64,000 nt of DNA, taken from the NCBI RefSeq assembly GCF_014863545.1, contig NZ_CP062260.1, positions 4,287,001 to 4,351,000 of the forward strand. The letters are read 5' to 3'. Position numbers and translations under genes: made by a program. The notes beneath the pieces were generated by a model. The model was given only the letters and a program-made list of their open reading frames with translations. It made no database searches and was not told the DNA's origin. Shown here one piece after another: positions 45,942 to 54,523 of the stretch (positions are counted from its first letter, which is position 1; each line of letters starts with the position of its first letter). The DNA comes from Paenibacillus sp. JNUCC32. Lineage in GTDB: Bacteria > Bacillota > Bacilli > Paenibacillales > Paenibacillaceae.

Positions 45942-47117
45942 TTACGATGATTCCCCTTTTTGTTCGGCACGGTATTGGCTTGGCGTCTGACCCGTGCAGC
46001 GCTTGAACCATTTGCTGAAATATTTGCTGTCTCCGAGTCCCGTCTTCTCGGCGATCTCCTGCATCGTTAAGGAGGTTTCGCGCAGTAGGCCGTAAGCAAG
46101 GCGGAGCTTGCGCTTATATTGGAACGCGATGAAGCTGTCGCCGACCGTTTTCTTGAACAGGATCGAAAAATGGCTGCGGCTCAGCCCCACCTGTTGGGCC
46201 AGCTCCGCTGCCGACCACTCGTCCGCGGGATGTTCGTGCAGCAGATGAACCGCCTGCAGGATCGGCTCCGGCCACTGCGCTCCGCTCAGACCGTACGCCC
46301 GCTCCAGCTCGGCTTCCTTGTGCAAGGATTGAAAGGCTTTCTGCACATCCTCCGAGTCCTGAAGACCTCCCCGCCAATTCCAGGCAAGCTTCCCGCATCG
46401 GCTCTTAATCTCCACCAGCAGCCCGTCCGCCGCTTCCTTATATTCCTCCGGCACGGCCCAATAGCAGCTGTCCGCGCCGTACGGGACCCGCTTGCTGCTG
46501 CGCAATCCCGGCTCCTTGGAGCCCTGCTCCTTCAGCAGGTGCTCCCAACTGCCGCTGCAGCCCGCCGTTTTGATCAGATACAGCGAAATGGGCTTGCCCT
46601 CTTCCAGCCCGGCGCGGCTGCAAAGCTCCCAGAGTTCTCCGGGGAAACGGTCGCTGTGCCCGTTAAGCCAAGCAAACAAATGGGCGGAAACCTGTTCTTC
46701 CAGCCCGTACACGTTGGCCGGCGCATCAGACAGCTCGCGTTGAAATTTACCCAGCATCGCTTCGAACTCTTCGTCCTCGAAGGCGGTTTTCAGCAGATAC
46801 CCGGACGCGCCAAGCCGCATCCCTTCCTGGGCATATTCGAAATCCCGGTGGCAGCTGAGCAGAATGATCCGGGTTTCCGGCGCAGCCTCCTTCACCTTCC
46901 GGGAGAGCTCGATCCCATCCATCTCCGGCATGACGATATCCGTAATGACGACCTGCGGCCGAAACTCCAGAAAAGCCTCCCAGGCTGCCTGGCCGTTGGG
47001 GCTGTCCGCCACAACCTCCATCCCGAACCGTTCCCAGGGCACCGTGGAGCGGAGTCCCTTGCGCACAATGCTTTCGTCGTCGGCAATCATCACTTTAATG
47101 TTCCCTGTATTCATCAT
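45942..47117 (-). CDS. YesN-type AraC-family response regulator
   Basis: 391 residues; GGAGG lies nine bases before the first of two ATGs. The receiver domain has D-D-E at 13-15, Asp60 as acceptor in V-I-T-D-I-V-M-P-E-M-D-G, and Lys in L-L-K-T-A. A variable middle part (130-280) links to two AraC helix-turn-helices at about 290-385 (A-A-E-L-A-Q-Q-V-G-L-S-R-S-H-F-S and A-E-K-T-G-L-G-D-S-K-Y-F-S-K-W-F-K-R). The gene start overlaps the kinase gene by 23 bp. It probably activates the galactoside importer operon that begins 142 bp downstream. Confidence 0.92.
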   Translation of the reverse strand: MMNTGNIKVMIADDESIVRKGLRSTVPWERFGMEVVADSPNGQAAWEAFLEFRPQVVITDIVMPEMDGIELSRKVKEAAPETRIILLSCHRDFEYAQEGMRLGASGYLLKTAFEDEEFEAMLGKFQRELSDAPANVYGLEEQVSAHLFAWLNGHSDRFPGELWELCSRAGLEEGKPISLYLIKTAGCSGSWEHLLKEQGSKEPGLRSSKRVPYGADSCYWAVPEEYKEAADGLLVEIKSRCGKLAWNWRGGLQDSEDVQKAFQSLHKEAELERAYGLSGAQWPEPILQAVHLLHEHPADEWSAAELAQQVGLSRSHFSILFKKTVGDSFIAFQYKRKLRLAYGLLRETSLTMQEIAEKTGLGDSKYFSKWFKRCTGQTPSQYRAEQKGESS

Positions 47118-48840
47118 CGAAAGACTCCTCCCTTTTCGGCCAGCGTATGATGATCGTTGTTCCTTCTCCCTTAACCGAATGCACCTTCAGTCCGTAGAGC
47201 GGACCGAAATGCAGCTTGAATTTCTGGTCCGCGTTCCGCACGCCAAGCCCGCCGCGGCCCTTCCGCTTCGTCTCCGGCGAAAACAACCGCGCCAGTTTGT
47301 CCTCCCTGATGCCGGCTCCGTTATCGCGGAGCGTGAGCACAAGCTCGTCATGATCCTCCTCGACCTTGACATGGATCTCTCCCTGCCCGTCCGTAAAGGC
47401 ATGGAAAAATATATTCTCGAACAGCGGCTGAAGCGTCATCCGCGGAATCAAATACGGCAGAAGCGAATCATCGCAATCCAGGCGATAACGAAATACTTCA
47501 CCGTACCGGATTTCCTGAATCTTCAGGAAGTGGCCGATCATGCGCAGCTCCCTGTTTAGGGTAACGAGCTCCTGGGAAATATCCAGATTTCCCTCCAGCA
47601 CCATCGTCAGATGGTACAGCATCTGGCGAATGTCCTCCGCGCCTTGCAGCCGGGCCTTCCACTGGATGGAATTCAGGGTGTTGAACAGCAGATGGGGGTT
47701 GATCTGATAATGGAATGCGCGCAGCTCGGCCTCTTTTTTCAGCCGCTCGCTCTGCTCCACCTCGCCAATCAGGGTCTGCACGCCCGTTACCATCCGGTTA
47801 AAACTCATGTCGAGGCTGCCCAGCTCATCCCTGCCCTCGATCGGCGTACGGGTATCCAGCTTGCCGAAGCTTACCTTCTGCATCGAGTCCTTCAAGGTCC
47901 GGATCCGCGAAGTGAACCGGGAGGAGAACAGATAGGCGATGCCAAATGCGAGCAGGCAGGAGACGATGGCAACAACCATCGTGTTCGCCCGGATCACGTC
48001 CGAGGATTGATAGAACGCCTTGGCGGGAATTCTGGCTTCCATGGTCCATTGGTTGGCGTCAATCGTCCGGGTCCAGGCCACATCGCTGTCATGGGGCGTA
48101 TACGGAGCGTCCGTCTCATACACGACCGTGCCGTCCGGCGATGTAATAAGCAGGTGGGCATGCGTGTCGGCCTCGAACTTGGCATAACTTCGCAGCAGCT
48201 CCTCGGCGTTCTCCTCGATCAGGATGACGCTGCCGTCCTGAGCCTTGTCCGGGTGATGGATCGGCACCGCCAATCCCAGGACAGGCACGTTGTTGCTATC
48301 GCTGTTATTAATGGAATGATCCTGCGGATAGAAGCCCAGCCAATAGGTGCCGGCATAGGCTTTCGGCCTGGCGTTCCACGCCGGGATATTGCCGAGTTTG
48401 TTCACGTCCAGGTTGTTCTCCCCATAGTAATAACCGGAGCTCGTTATGATGTAGATCCCGGCTGTCAGCTGCGTCCGCAGGGACTTCAACAACGATTCGA
48501 AATCGTTCTTCTCCATGATGTCGCCATAGGTGGACGGCGTCCCGTTCCCGATTCCCGAATGGCTCGGGTCCAGCAGGTAGGAATAAATCGTCTCCGCCGT
48601 CTGCTTCATCCGCCCCAAAGCCGAACTGGTCTGCTGCTCCAGCTGCGCCACGGCATTATCGCCGTATTTGCCGAACTGGGAATTAATCACTTTAGCGGAT
48701 TGCACATAGGAAAGTCCGCCAAGCGAGAACAGCGGAATCAGGGTGACGACTAAAAAACAGGTAAGCAGCTTGGTCCTTATACTGTGATAGGTGCCGGTGA
48801 ACATCCGTCCGGCTCGGTCTTTGATTCCCTGAAAATTCAT
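47095..48840 (-). CDS. YesM-type sensor histidine kinase
   Basis: 581 residues from the ATG at 48838-48840 (GGGGAGAG upstream). The longer open frame upstream runs through the promoter and was rejected. Membrane segments at about 25-45 and 285-305 enclose an extracellular dCACHE-like sensor; a HAMP region follows. The kinase box is F-H-Y-Q-I-N-P-H-L-L-F-N-T-L with acceptor His377, and the ATPase has M-T-L-Q-P-L-F-E-N-I-F-F-H, D-N-G-A-G-I and G-L-G-V-R-N-A. It probably senses extracellular galactoside or its binding protein. Confidence 0.92.
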   Translation of the reverse strand: MNFQGIKDRAGRMFTGTYHSIRTKLLTCFLVVTLIPLFSLGGLSYVQSAKVINSQFGKYGDNAVAQLEQQTSSALGRMKQTAETIYSYLLDPSHSGIGNGTPSTYGDIMEKNDFESLLKSLRTQLTAGIYIITSSGYYYGENNLDVNKLGNIPAWNARPKAYAGTYWLGFYPQDHSINNSDSNNVPVLGLAVPIHHPDKAQDGSVILIEENAEELLRSYAKFEADTHAHLLITSPDGTVVYETDAPYTPHDSDVAWTRTIDANQWTMEARIPAKAFYQSSDVIRANTMVVAIVSCLLAFGIAYLFSSRFTSRIRTLKDSMQKVSFGKLDTRTPIEGRDELGSLDMSFNRMVTGVQTLIGEVEQSERLKKEAELRAFHYQINPHLLFNTLNSIQWKARLQGAEDIRQMLYHLTMVLEGNLDISQELVTLNRELRMIGHFLKIQEIRYGEVFRYRLDCDDSLLPYLIPRMTLQPLFENIFFHAFTDGQGEIHVKVEEDHDELVLTLRDNGAGIREDKLARLFSPETKRKGRGGLGVRNADQKFKLHFGPLYGLKVHSVKGEGTTIIIRWPKREESFDDEYREH

Positions 48841-48927
48841 GGTTACTCTCCCCATTGTCGTATCGAATCGTATCGTGAACATCCATCCGATCGTTCGCCA
48901 TGCGGCTGTACTGCTTACGAGATCCCG

Positions 48928-48968
48928 TGATACCGCTTTCATTATAAACCTGAACAAAGGGCTTGTAA
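48928..48968 (-). promoter_or_regulatory. Promoter of the two-component operon with overlapping cre box
   Basis: On the minus strand, -35 TTACAA (48963-48968), 16-bp spacer, -10 TATAAT (48941-48946). TGAAAGCGGTATCA at 48928-48941 matches TGNAANCGNTNNCA at every fixed base and shares one base with the -10, so bound CcpA would block initiation. Confidence 0.75.
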
Positions 48969-49057
48969 TTAGGCGGCAACTGGAAAATGAGAGGAAACGG
49001 AAAAAGCACCTCCTCCGCAAGGCCAAAAGCCCGGGAAGAAGTGTGATTCCGTGACAG

Positions 49058-50764
49058 TTATAACGTGTATTCATGTCCCAAAATCAAAAATACGCTGGAG
49101 GTCCAGGTGAACGCCCGATCGCGCAGCCCGGCTCCGGTCAGGGCATCAAAATTCTCGGCCATGCCGCTGAGACTGACCATTCGGCAGTACCGCTGCGCAA
49201 TCTCCATGGCCAGCTCCTTATCGCCGGCCGCCGCCACCCCTTCGACCAGCAGCATCGTGGAAGGAGCCCAGATCGGGCCGCGCCAATATCCGTCCGGCTT
49301 ATAGTATGGGCTGCTTACGCTTTCGGTCGCCCAGCCGTTGCTCGTCAGAAATCGGCTTTCATCCCGAAGCCCTTCCAGCAGAGCCATGCGGATATGCTCG
49401 GGTAGGCGTTTACCCAGCAGAATAGGAACGAACAGCAGCAGGCTGTCCCCTTCGGACGGCTCATGCGTTCCCGAACGGCAGGCCGTAAACCGGCCGTCCT
49501 TCCAGAAGTGCCGAATCATATTGTCCAGCGTATCATCCGCTCTCCGTCTCCAATCGGCCGATTCCTCCGACAGGCCCAGCAAGCCCGCGATTTCGGCCAG
49601 CGTCTCCATCTGGATAATCAGATAAGCGGCAAGGTCGGGACTCTCGACGGGAATGCCGTTATTGAACGCCGTGCTGTTGTCCCAGCCCGAGTCGTTGCCG
49701 TGGTTATACTGGGGAATGCCGTCGCCGTCATGATCCCGGTGCGTGAACCACCACTGCGTCCATTTCGCTAGAGGGCCATAGACCTCGCGGAGCTGGTTCT
49801 CCTTGATATAATCGGTCCGACGCATCATCCAGGCCAGCGTCCAGCCGTGAATCGGCGGTTTGTTGCAATTCCAAAGCTCGTATTTATCGTTCACGAAGTC
49901 CGGGATCAGGCCGCTCTCATCCTGCCGGTCAAAAAAGATCATGAACTGGTCCCAAGCCAGCTCCGGCTGATGCCGCACGAGAGCCATCGCGTTAAAGCAG
50001 TTGTCCCAGCTCCAGATGTTGGTCATCCAATTCTTGGACATGTACATGGCCGGGCGGGTCAGGCAGCCTTCGGCGGGAACCACGCAGGACCAGGTAATAT
50101 AGGCGGCCAGCTCCCTGGCTTCCTGCCACTGCTCAGAGACGGCAAGGGTATTGTTCAGCCATCTGGCGTAATCCTCGCGAGCGCTTACAACCGCATCGTC
50201 GAAGGACTCCCATTCGCCGCGCGGCTTCAAGACGGTCATGAACTCTTCGACCGCAAATTCGGCCACATTGGATGCAGGATCCACGGAAAAGTCGGCGGTC
50301 ACACGCGAGCTCTTGATCTCGTTCCATTCAACCTCCATGCCCATCTGGCCCGCAAGCCGGGTCAGCATGAAGCGGCAGCCATGCGTGAAGCTGTTCACCT
50401 CCCAGCCGTCCGGATGGGTCTCATAGGCATAATCATACGCGGCGGGGAAAAAGGTAAGCCGGATGCCGCAGCCTTCCGAGCGGAATCGCACGGTCCGGGA
50501 GTCCGATAAACAAATATCCGCATGGCCTAACGAATCGGATGCCGTTAGCCTGATGTTGTCAGGTGATGCAATAGGTTCAAACGGAACCGGCTCGTTCTGC
50601 CGGTTTAGCAGTTCTATCAGAAACGCCTCGCCAAACTTGTCATCCCCTCCGCGGACGGTTCGCAGGTAAAGACCTTGTCTGCGATCCTTGGCCGCTGGCA
50701 GGAGGGATATCGCCAAGAAGGACGCTCTTCGGCTGAAAGGTACGATATTCAGATCAAAATTCAT
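49058..50764 (-). CDS. GH63-like (MGH1-type) alpha-glycoside hydrolase
   Basis: 568 residues from the ATG at 50762-50764 (GAAGGAG upstream). After an N-terminal beta-sandwich (1-200), the alpha/alpha barrel shows N-I-W-S-W-D-N-C-F-N-A (general acid Asp region), G-N-D-S-G-W-D-N-S, E-S-P-D-L-A-A-Y, and near the end G-Y-W-R-G-P-I-W-A-P-S. These are typical of the GH37/GH63 clan G enzymes (trehalase, glucosidase, mannosylglycerate hydrolase). No signal peptide is present, so it is cytoplasmic. Its promoter carries a cre box like the neighbouring kinase operon, so it probably works on sugars imported by the same system. Exact specificity is unknown. Confidence 0.85.
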   Translation of the reverse strand: MNFDLNIVPFSRRASFLAISLLPAAKDRRQGLYLRTVRGGDDKFGEAFLIELLNRQNEPVPFEPIASPDNIRLTASDSLGHADICLSDSRTVRFRSEGCGIRLTFFPAAYDYAYETHPDGWEVNSFTHGCRFMLTRLAGQMGMEVEWNEIKSSRVTADFSVDPASNVAEFAVEEFMTVLKPRGEWESFDDAVVSAREDYARWLNNTLAVSEQWQEARELAAYITWSCVVPAEGCLTRPAMYMSKNWMTNIWSWDNCFNAMALVRHQPELAWDQFMIFFDRQDESGLIPDFVNDKYELWNCNKPPIHGWTLAWMMRRTDYIKENQLREVYGPLAKWTQWWFTHRDHDGDGIPQYNHGNDSGWDNSTAFNNGIPVESPDLAAYLIIQMETLAEIAGLLGLSEESADWRRRADDTLDNMIRHFWKDGRFTACRSGTHEPSEGDSLLLFVPILLGKRLPEHIRMALLEGLRDESRFLTSNGWATESVSSPYYKPDGYWRGPIWAPSTMLLVEGVAAAGDKELAMEIAQRYCRMVSLSGMAENFDALTGAGLRDRAFTWTSSVFLILGHEYTL

Positions 50765-50782
50765 AGGACATCTCCTTCGCTG

Positions 50783-50801
50783 AGGTATCGCTTTCATTGT
50801 A
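50783..50801 (-). promoter_or_regulatory. -10 box and cre-like site of the GH63-like gene
   Basis: On the minus strand TACAAT (50796-50801) is followed directly by TGAAAGCGATACCT (50783-50796), which matches the cre consensus except for the last base. The arrangement repeats that at 48928-48946. No convincing -35 is visible. Confidence 0.6.
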
Positions 50802-50959
50802 AAACTTCTCAAGGAAGGAGAGGACTGACGGATGTCTTGCCGATAGAGGGATATTGTTCGGGGCACGCTTGCTTTAGCGAGGGAGGTGTCATTTTGTTCG
50901 ATATGAGGGGATACAAATGTGCGGGCGAATGTCTGGGGTGACCGCAGCCGATGACGGTC

Positions 50960-51010
50960 ATCCCGGTCGGAGGATTCAATCTCCGTCCGGGATCGTCCGT
51001 TTATCGGACC
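50960..51010. other. Two adjacent stem-loops downstream of the yqeB-like gene
   Basis: ATCCCGG/CCGGGAT with inner CGGAG/CTCCG (50960-50993), then GTCCG/CGGAC (50996-51010). No T-run is present on either strand, so they may be weak terminators or mRNA 3'-end stabilisers of the gene at 51038. Confidence 0.35.
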
Positions 51011-51037
51011 AGCCAGCCCTCATGGTTGCTATGCCTG

Positions 51038-51730
51038 TTATGGCTTCTGCCCGTGCTGACGCCAATATTGTCTTTTTCCGTCATCGCGCACGGTAATGCC
51101 CAGCTTCGAGAGCTCCCGGCGCAGATCAGCCGCGTCCTCTCGATCCTCGTTCTCGATGGCCTTCTCCCGTGCCAGGAAGAGCGCGTTCATGCTAGGCGTC
51201 AGTTCCGGCGAATCGGCAACCCATCTGACGTAATGGTCGGCGAACGGATCGCGGTCTCTCCAGGAGTAACCGTGCCGCTTGAAGGCTTCGGCCACCGTTT
51301 CCCGCTTGGCTTCGGGTTTCTCGCGATAGAGCTCCTCCCCCATGTTGCCCAACAGGACCAGCTGCTTGCCGTCCATAAAGGCAGCGGAAACTTCTTCTCT
51401 CGTAAAGGTTTGTTCAGCTTCATGAATGCGGAGTGTAATCTCCTTGTCCGACAGGCGAACCGCAAGGCTTTCTTTAATGGCTAAGTGAGAGAGCACCGTC
51501 CCAGCAAGCAGCCCCACGAGAGCGGTTACGATAACAACCCATGGGCCCTGGATCGATGCGATCAACTCCAAGGGTCCTTGAAATGGCACCCAAGCCAGGC
51601 CCGTTGCCCAATCCGCAATGGCAGGCAAAAACCAGCCGACCACCGCGCCTAATAAAGGCGGCACCGCCCATACCAGCATCCGGTCTGCCCATGATAATCC
51701 GAGATCACTGTATTCCCTCTCGTTATTCAA
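51038..51730 (-). CDS. YqeB-like membrane protein
   Basis: 230 residues from a TTG start with AAAGGAG ten bases upstream. Two N-terminal membrane hairpin segments (about 19-40 and 62-84) are followed by a cytoplasmic soluble domain with R-L-S-D-K-E-I-T-L-R-I-H-E-A-E-Q-T-F and D-P-F-A-D-H-Y-V-R-W, resembling Bacillus YqeB. No biochemical function is known. It overlaps the TetR gene by 8 bp and is surely cotranscribed with it, so the regulator controls its level. Confidence 0.78.
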   Translation of the reverse strand: MNNEREYSDLGLSWADRMLVWAVPPLLGAVVGWFLPAIADWATGLAWVPFQGPLELIASIQGPWVVIVTALVGLLAGTVLSHLAIKESLAVRLSDKEITLRIHEAEQTFTREEVSAAFMDGKQLVLLGNMGEELYREKPEAKRETVAEAFKRHGYSWRDRDPFADHYVRWVADSPELTPSMNALFLAREKAIENEDREDAADLRRELSKLGITVRDDGKRQYWRQHGQKP

Positions 51731-52322
51731 TGGGGTCCGCTCCTTTCCTGAGAACGCTGTTCACCGCTTCTTTCCAGACCGCTTGATAGTCCAGCGGAAT
51801 CTCCATCATGATATAACTCGTGATATTATCGATGACCAGAGCCAGAACATAGGCCTTGGAATCCGCATGCTGACGATCGACGAGCCCGAAGTCGACCCCC
51901 AGATTCATGAATTCCCGAAAGCCGTCCAGGAACGATTGCTGCATGGCAGCTACCCGCTGGCCGTAATTGGCATTCCGGTTTGCGGTCAGCATGAACTCGC
52001 TCAATAAGCGCATCACCGGCACGAAAGCTTCTTCCTCCTCGGGAAACATGCGCAGCCCGCCCTGGTACAGCTGCTCTGCAAAGTTAAACGCATTTAGCCC
52101 GGTCAGGGAGAAATAATGATCGAAATGATAATCGCTGAACATGTATTCAAAGACCCGCTCCACCAATTCATCCTTGGACGCAAAGTGATAGTAAATCGAC
52201 GGTTTCGTAATGCCCACTTCGCCGGCAATCATCGCCAGGCTGGTCTTCTCGATGCCATGTGTCGCAAACAATCCGATGGCAGCCTCGACGATTTGCTGCG
52301 AGGTTAAATCCTTCTTTTTCAC
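51723..52322 (-). CDS. TetR-family regulator of the yqeB-like operon
   Basis: 199 residues from a GTG start (GGAG eleven bases upstream). The N-terminal helix-turn-helix is T-S-L-A-M-I-A-G-E-V-G-I-T-K-P-S-I-Y-Y-H-F-A-S-K-D-E-L. The C-terminal ligand domain is of the TetR_C type, with no known effector. Two related operators bracket its promoter, a textbook layout for autorepression. The downstream membrane protein is the only other gene in the operon. Confidence 0.9.
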   Translation of the reverse strand: MKKKDLTSQQIVEAAIGLFATHGIEKTSLAMIAGEVGITKPSIYYHFASKDELVERVFEYMFSDYHFDHYFSLTGLNAFNFAEQLYQGGLRMFPEEEEAFVPVMRLLSEFMLTANRNANYGQRVAAMQQSFLDGFREFMNLGVDFGLVDRQHADSKAYVLALVIDNITSYIMMEIPLDYQAVWKEAVNSVLRKGADPIE

Positions 52323-52345
52323 GCTGTCATCCGCTCCTTTTTTAC

Positions 52346-52413
52346 CTACCGATAGGTAGAATTTTAAGATGGATGATGAAGGATGTCAATATTTTTTAAC
52401 TACCGGCAGGCAA
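52346..52413 (-). promoter_or_regulatory. TetR gene promoter bracketed by two operators
   Basis: On the minus strand, -35 TTGACA (52384-52389), 17-bp spacer, -10 TAAAAT (52361-52366). CTACC-GATA-GGTAG at 52346-52359 lies just downstream of the -10, and CTACC-GGCA-GGCA at 52400-52412 lies just upstream of the -35. Confidence 0.75.
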
Positions 52414-52423
52414 AAAAACTAAA

Positions 52424-52452
52424 AATCGCCGATGCTTATCACATCGACGATT
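52424..52452 (-). terminator. Terminator of the sigma-factor operon
   Basis: AATCG-C-CGATG pairs with CATCG-A-CGATT (one mismatch); on the minus strand it is followed by TTTAGTTTTTTT. It lies 40 bp past the small protein gene. Confidence 0.75.
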
Positions 52453-52491
52453 CATAAGAATTAGGATTTGTCGCTTAACCGGCTCAACCGA

Positions 52492-52689
52492 TTAAAGCAT
52501 TCTTCTTCCCATCATGATGATGGTTTCAAGCAGCGCCTTCCACTTTCCTTCGACCGTGCGTGCGGTCTTTGCGGCGTGGGCCGCTGCATTGCGTTTCGAG
52601 CGCAATTTCGTTGCCATCCGGCATCGTTCCAGTTCCTGACGGAGATCGCGAACATGCTGTTTGGCAATATCTTCATTATTGATATTCAT
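52492..52689 (-). CDS. Small basic protein of the sigma-factor operon
   Basis: 65 residues, strongly basic and helical, with many Arg, Lys and Ala residues (R-S-K-R-N-A-A-A-H-A-A-K-T-A-R) and no membrane segment. GAGGAATG lies before the ATG. It follows the repetitive protein by 20 bp and precedes the operon terminator. I do not recognise a family. The charge suggests nucleic acid or acidic-protein binding. Its place in the operon suggests a role with the sigma factor or its partner. Confidence 0.65.
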   Translation of the reverse strand: MNINNEDIAKQHVRDLRQELERCRMATKLRSKRNAAAHAAKTARTVEGKWKALLETIIMMGRRML

Positions 52690-52709
52690 GTTTCATTCCT
52701 CATTTCTTT

Positions 52710-53918
52710 TTATAGCGACAACATTCCGACATTACCAATACCTGCAAGCTCCTCTTCCGTCCCCTTCACTATAATACTTCCATTGTTTGCCCGAAGGTAA
52801 GGGTACAAAATGCCTTTAATTCTTTTTTCCCCTACAACGACTTCGCCGAAGAGATCCAGGGAGGACATCGAAGCCTTAATATCTTCCTCGGTGACGTCAT
52901 CGTCAAAGGTCAGCGTCCCGTCAACAATGAAGCTCGCCGGCTGGCCCAAAGCCGCCAGCTGATCCCTCGACCAGGTCTCCTCGCCGCTGATGAACACAAA
53001 CAGCCGCTCATAACTTACGATTTCCGTATTCAGGTTGGGGCAGCGCTCCCAGACCAGATCTTCGATCTCTTCGCCGCAAATGATGAACGAAGTTGACTGT
53101 ATCTCCGACACGGCCTGGCTGAAGGCGTCCCGGGTCACGTCCGCCTCGAGAATGAGCGGCTTATTCGTGTAGAGCTTATGGCCTTTAAAGCGCCGTACGC
53201 TTCTTGCGTTTAGCCGTAACGGTTTGGTTACATACTCGAATCCTGCCGGGATCACCTCGACCAAGCCGTTGATCTTTTTCAATTTATCGTAGAAATACGG
53301 AGATTGATGTTCATGGATAATCGCCTTGCCGTTGACTTGGATCTTTTCAATCCGGGCCGAGAACTGCTCCATATCCAGCTCCTTATCCAGATGAACCATG
53401 CCGTTCAGGACCAGCTCCATAGGCTCGCTGTTGGAGGCCAGATATGCATTGTTCAGTTGCACTTTCCCGGACTCGAACCGGGGTTCGTATTCGTAAGCGT
53501 GAATCTCCGCGCTGGCGCCTCCCGCTTTGAGGAGTGCAGAGGTAACGGCAGCGGCCAGATGCCGTGGAGCATAGACCTCGCCGTTAACCACCAAGTGCAG
53601 CGTGCCGCTCTGGAATGCTTCAAGGGATACTCCTTTATCGATGATGACCGTGCCGTTAACGAATACGCGGTCCGGCTGCTCCAAGAGCTGAAAATATTCC
53701 TCGTTCAGCCGCAGCGTGCCGCTGTAATAACGGTGTCCCTCGGGGATTTCAAGCGTCTTGCCGATATTGCCTGCGTTTTTCAACAGCGTGAGGAGGTGTG
53801 CCGTCTCTGCCCGGTATATTACCAGACCTACGTTTCCGATCCGCTCGATGCTTGTTACGGTTTCCTCCGTTGCCTGCGTAAGATCCAACATCCCTACATT
53901 CTCGATGATTCTGCTCAT
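52710..53918 (-). CDS. Unrecognised repetitive beta-rich protein coupled to an ECF sigma factor
   Basis: 402 residues from the ATG at 53916-53918, which overlaps the sigma gene stop as ATGA; GGGAGG is inside the sigma gene. It is soluble with no signal peptide. Short repeated units recur: V-N-G-x-V/M-x-x-D/H-K near residues 90, 200 and 235, L-x-L-N-x-x-Y/Y-F and S-G-x-L/V-x-L-N near 67 and 172, plus a matching G-x-V-G-M-L-x-L at both ends (E-N-V-G-M-L-D-L near 6 and G-N-V-G-M-L-S-L at the C-terminus). This suggests a solenoid-like fold, perhaps bactofilin-like. As the gene directly after the sigma factor it could be an anti-sigma or effector; there is no helix-bundle anti-sigma domain. Confidence 0.75.
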   Translation of the reverse strand: MSRIIENVGMLDLTQATEETVTSIERIGNVGLVIYRAETAHLLTLLKNAGNIGKTLEIPEGHRYYSGTLRLNEEYFQLLEQPDRVFVNGTVIIDKGVSLEAFQSGTLHLVVNGEVYAPRHLAAAVTSALLKAGGASAEIHAYEYEPRFESGKVQLNNAYLASNSEPMELVLNGMVHLDKELDMEQFSARIEKIQVNGKAIIHEHQSPYFYDKLKKINGLVEVIPAGFEYVTKPLRLNARSVRRFKGHKLYTNKPLILEADVTRDAFSQAVSEIQSTSFIICGEEIEDLVWERCPNLNTEIVSYERLFVFISGEETWSRDQLAALGQPASFIVDGTLTFDDDVTEEDIKASMSSLDLFGEVVVGEKRIKGILYPYLRANNGSIIVKGTEEELAGIGNVGMLSL

Positions 53919-54382
53919 TTCATATCTTCCTCCCATAGTTTTCTCAATTTTTTGATGGCGGTTTGCAATTTGTAACGAACCGTGGCTGACGGCATACCCA
54001 GCTGATCGCCGATTTCCTGGCTGGACATCCCGAGCCAAAAGCGCTTAAACACGATATCGCTCTGCGATTGCGGCAAACGGGCGAGCCATTCCGTCATTTC
54101 TATATTGCGGCTTGAAACGGGGAGCTCGGCGAAGACCAGATCATCCTCCCACGATACGAGCCGCTTCTCCCGGCGGCTAATATCGATCATGCGATTTTTG
54201 ACGACTCTGAAGAACCAGGCCTTTTGCTTGTGAAGGGGCAGCGCTGCCAGGTTCGGCTCCTTGATGGCTTTCATAAAGGCATCCTGGACCAGATCATCCG
54301 CTTCGTAAGCATGCTTGGCGATGGATCTGGCATAACGCTGGACATCGTCCTTCAGGTTTTCATAGAGATCACATACTTGCAT
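53915..54382 (-). CDS. ECF-type RNA polymerase sigma factor
   Basis: 155 residues from the ATG at 54380-54382 (GAGAGG upstream). Sigma region 2 shows A-Y-E-A-D-D-L-V-Q-D-A-F-M-K-A and W-F-F-R-V-V-K-N-R-M-I-D. Region 4 shows L-P-Q-S-Q-S-D-I-V-F-K-R-F-W-L-G-M-S-S-Q-E-I-G-D-Q-L-G-M-P-S-A-T-V-R-Y-K-L. No membrane anti-sigma factor follows; instead there is a soluble repetitive protein. This is unlike the usual ECF/anti-sigma pair, so the control mechanism may differ. Confidence 0.92.
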   Translation of the reverse strand: MQVCDLYENLKDDVQRYARSIAKHAYEADDLVQDAFMKAIKEPNLAALPLHKQKAWFFRVVKNRMIDISRREKRLVSWEDDLVFAELPVSSRNIEMTEWLARLPQSQSDIVFKRFWLGMSSQEIGDQLGMPSATVRYKLQTAIKKLRKLWEEDMK

Positions 54383-54483
54383 TAGCCAACCTCTCACTTT
54401 TCGTTTTGTCTTTTCTGTTAATATAACGTTTGGGAAAAAGAAACTGATGGATATTCTCGAAAATTATTTTTCAACCAATCAAA

Positions 54484-54514
54484 AACACGCCGACCGTCTT
54501 CGCGGTCAGCGTGT
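54484..54514 (-). terminator. Terminator of the two-small-protein operon
   Basis: AACACGC-C-GACCG pairs with CGGTC-A-GCGTGTT (one mismatch, six-base loop); on the minus strand it continues GTGTTTTTGATT. It is ten bases past the 31-residue peptide gene and separates it from the sigma-factor gene. Confidence 0.75.
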
Positions 54515-54523
54515 TAACGAACA

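Noticed and set aside
46119..47150. 343-codon plus-strand ORF
   Set aside because: Antisense to the AraC-type response regulator; no start signal or recognisable domain.
47095..49074. Extended N-terminus (78 residues longer) for the galactoside kinase
   Set aside because: The extension crosses the -35/-10 and cre box at 48928-48968; the ATG at 48840 has a good Shine-Dalgarno.
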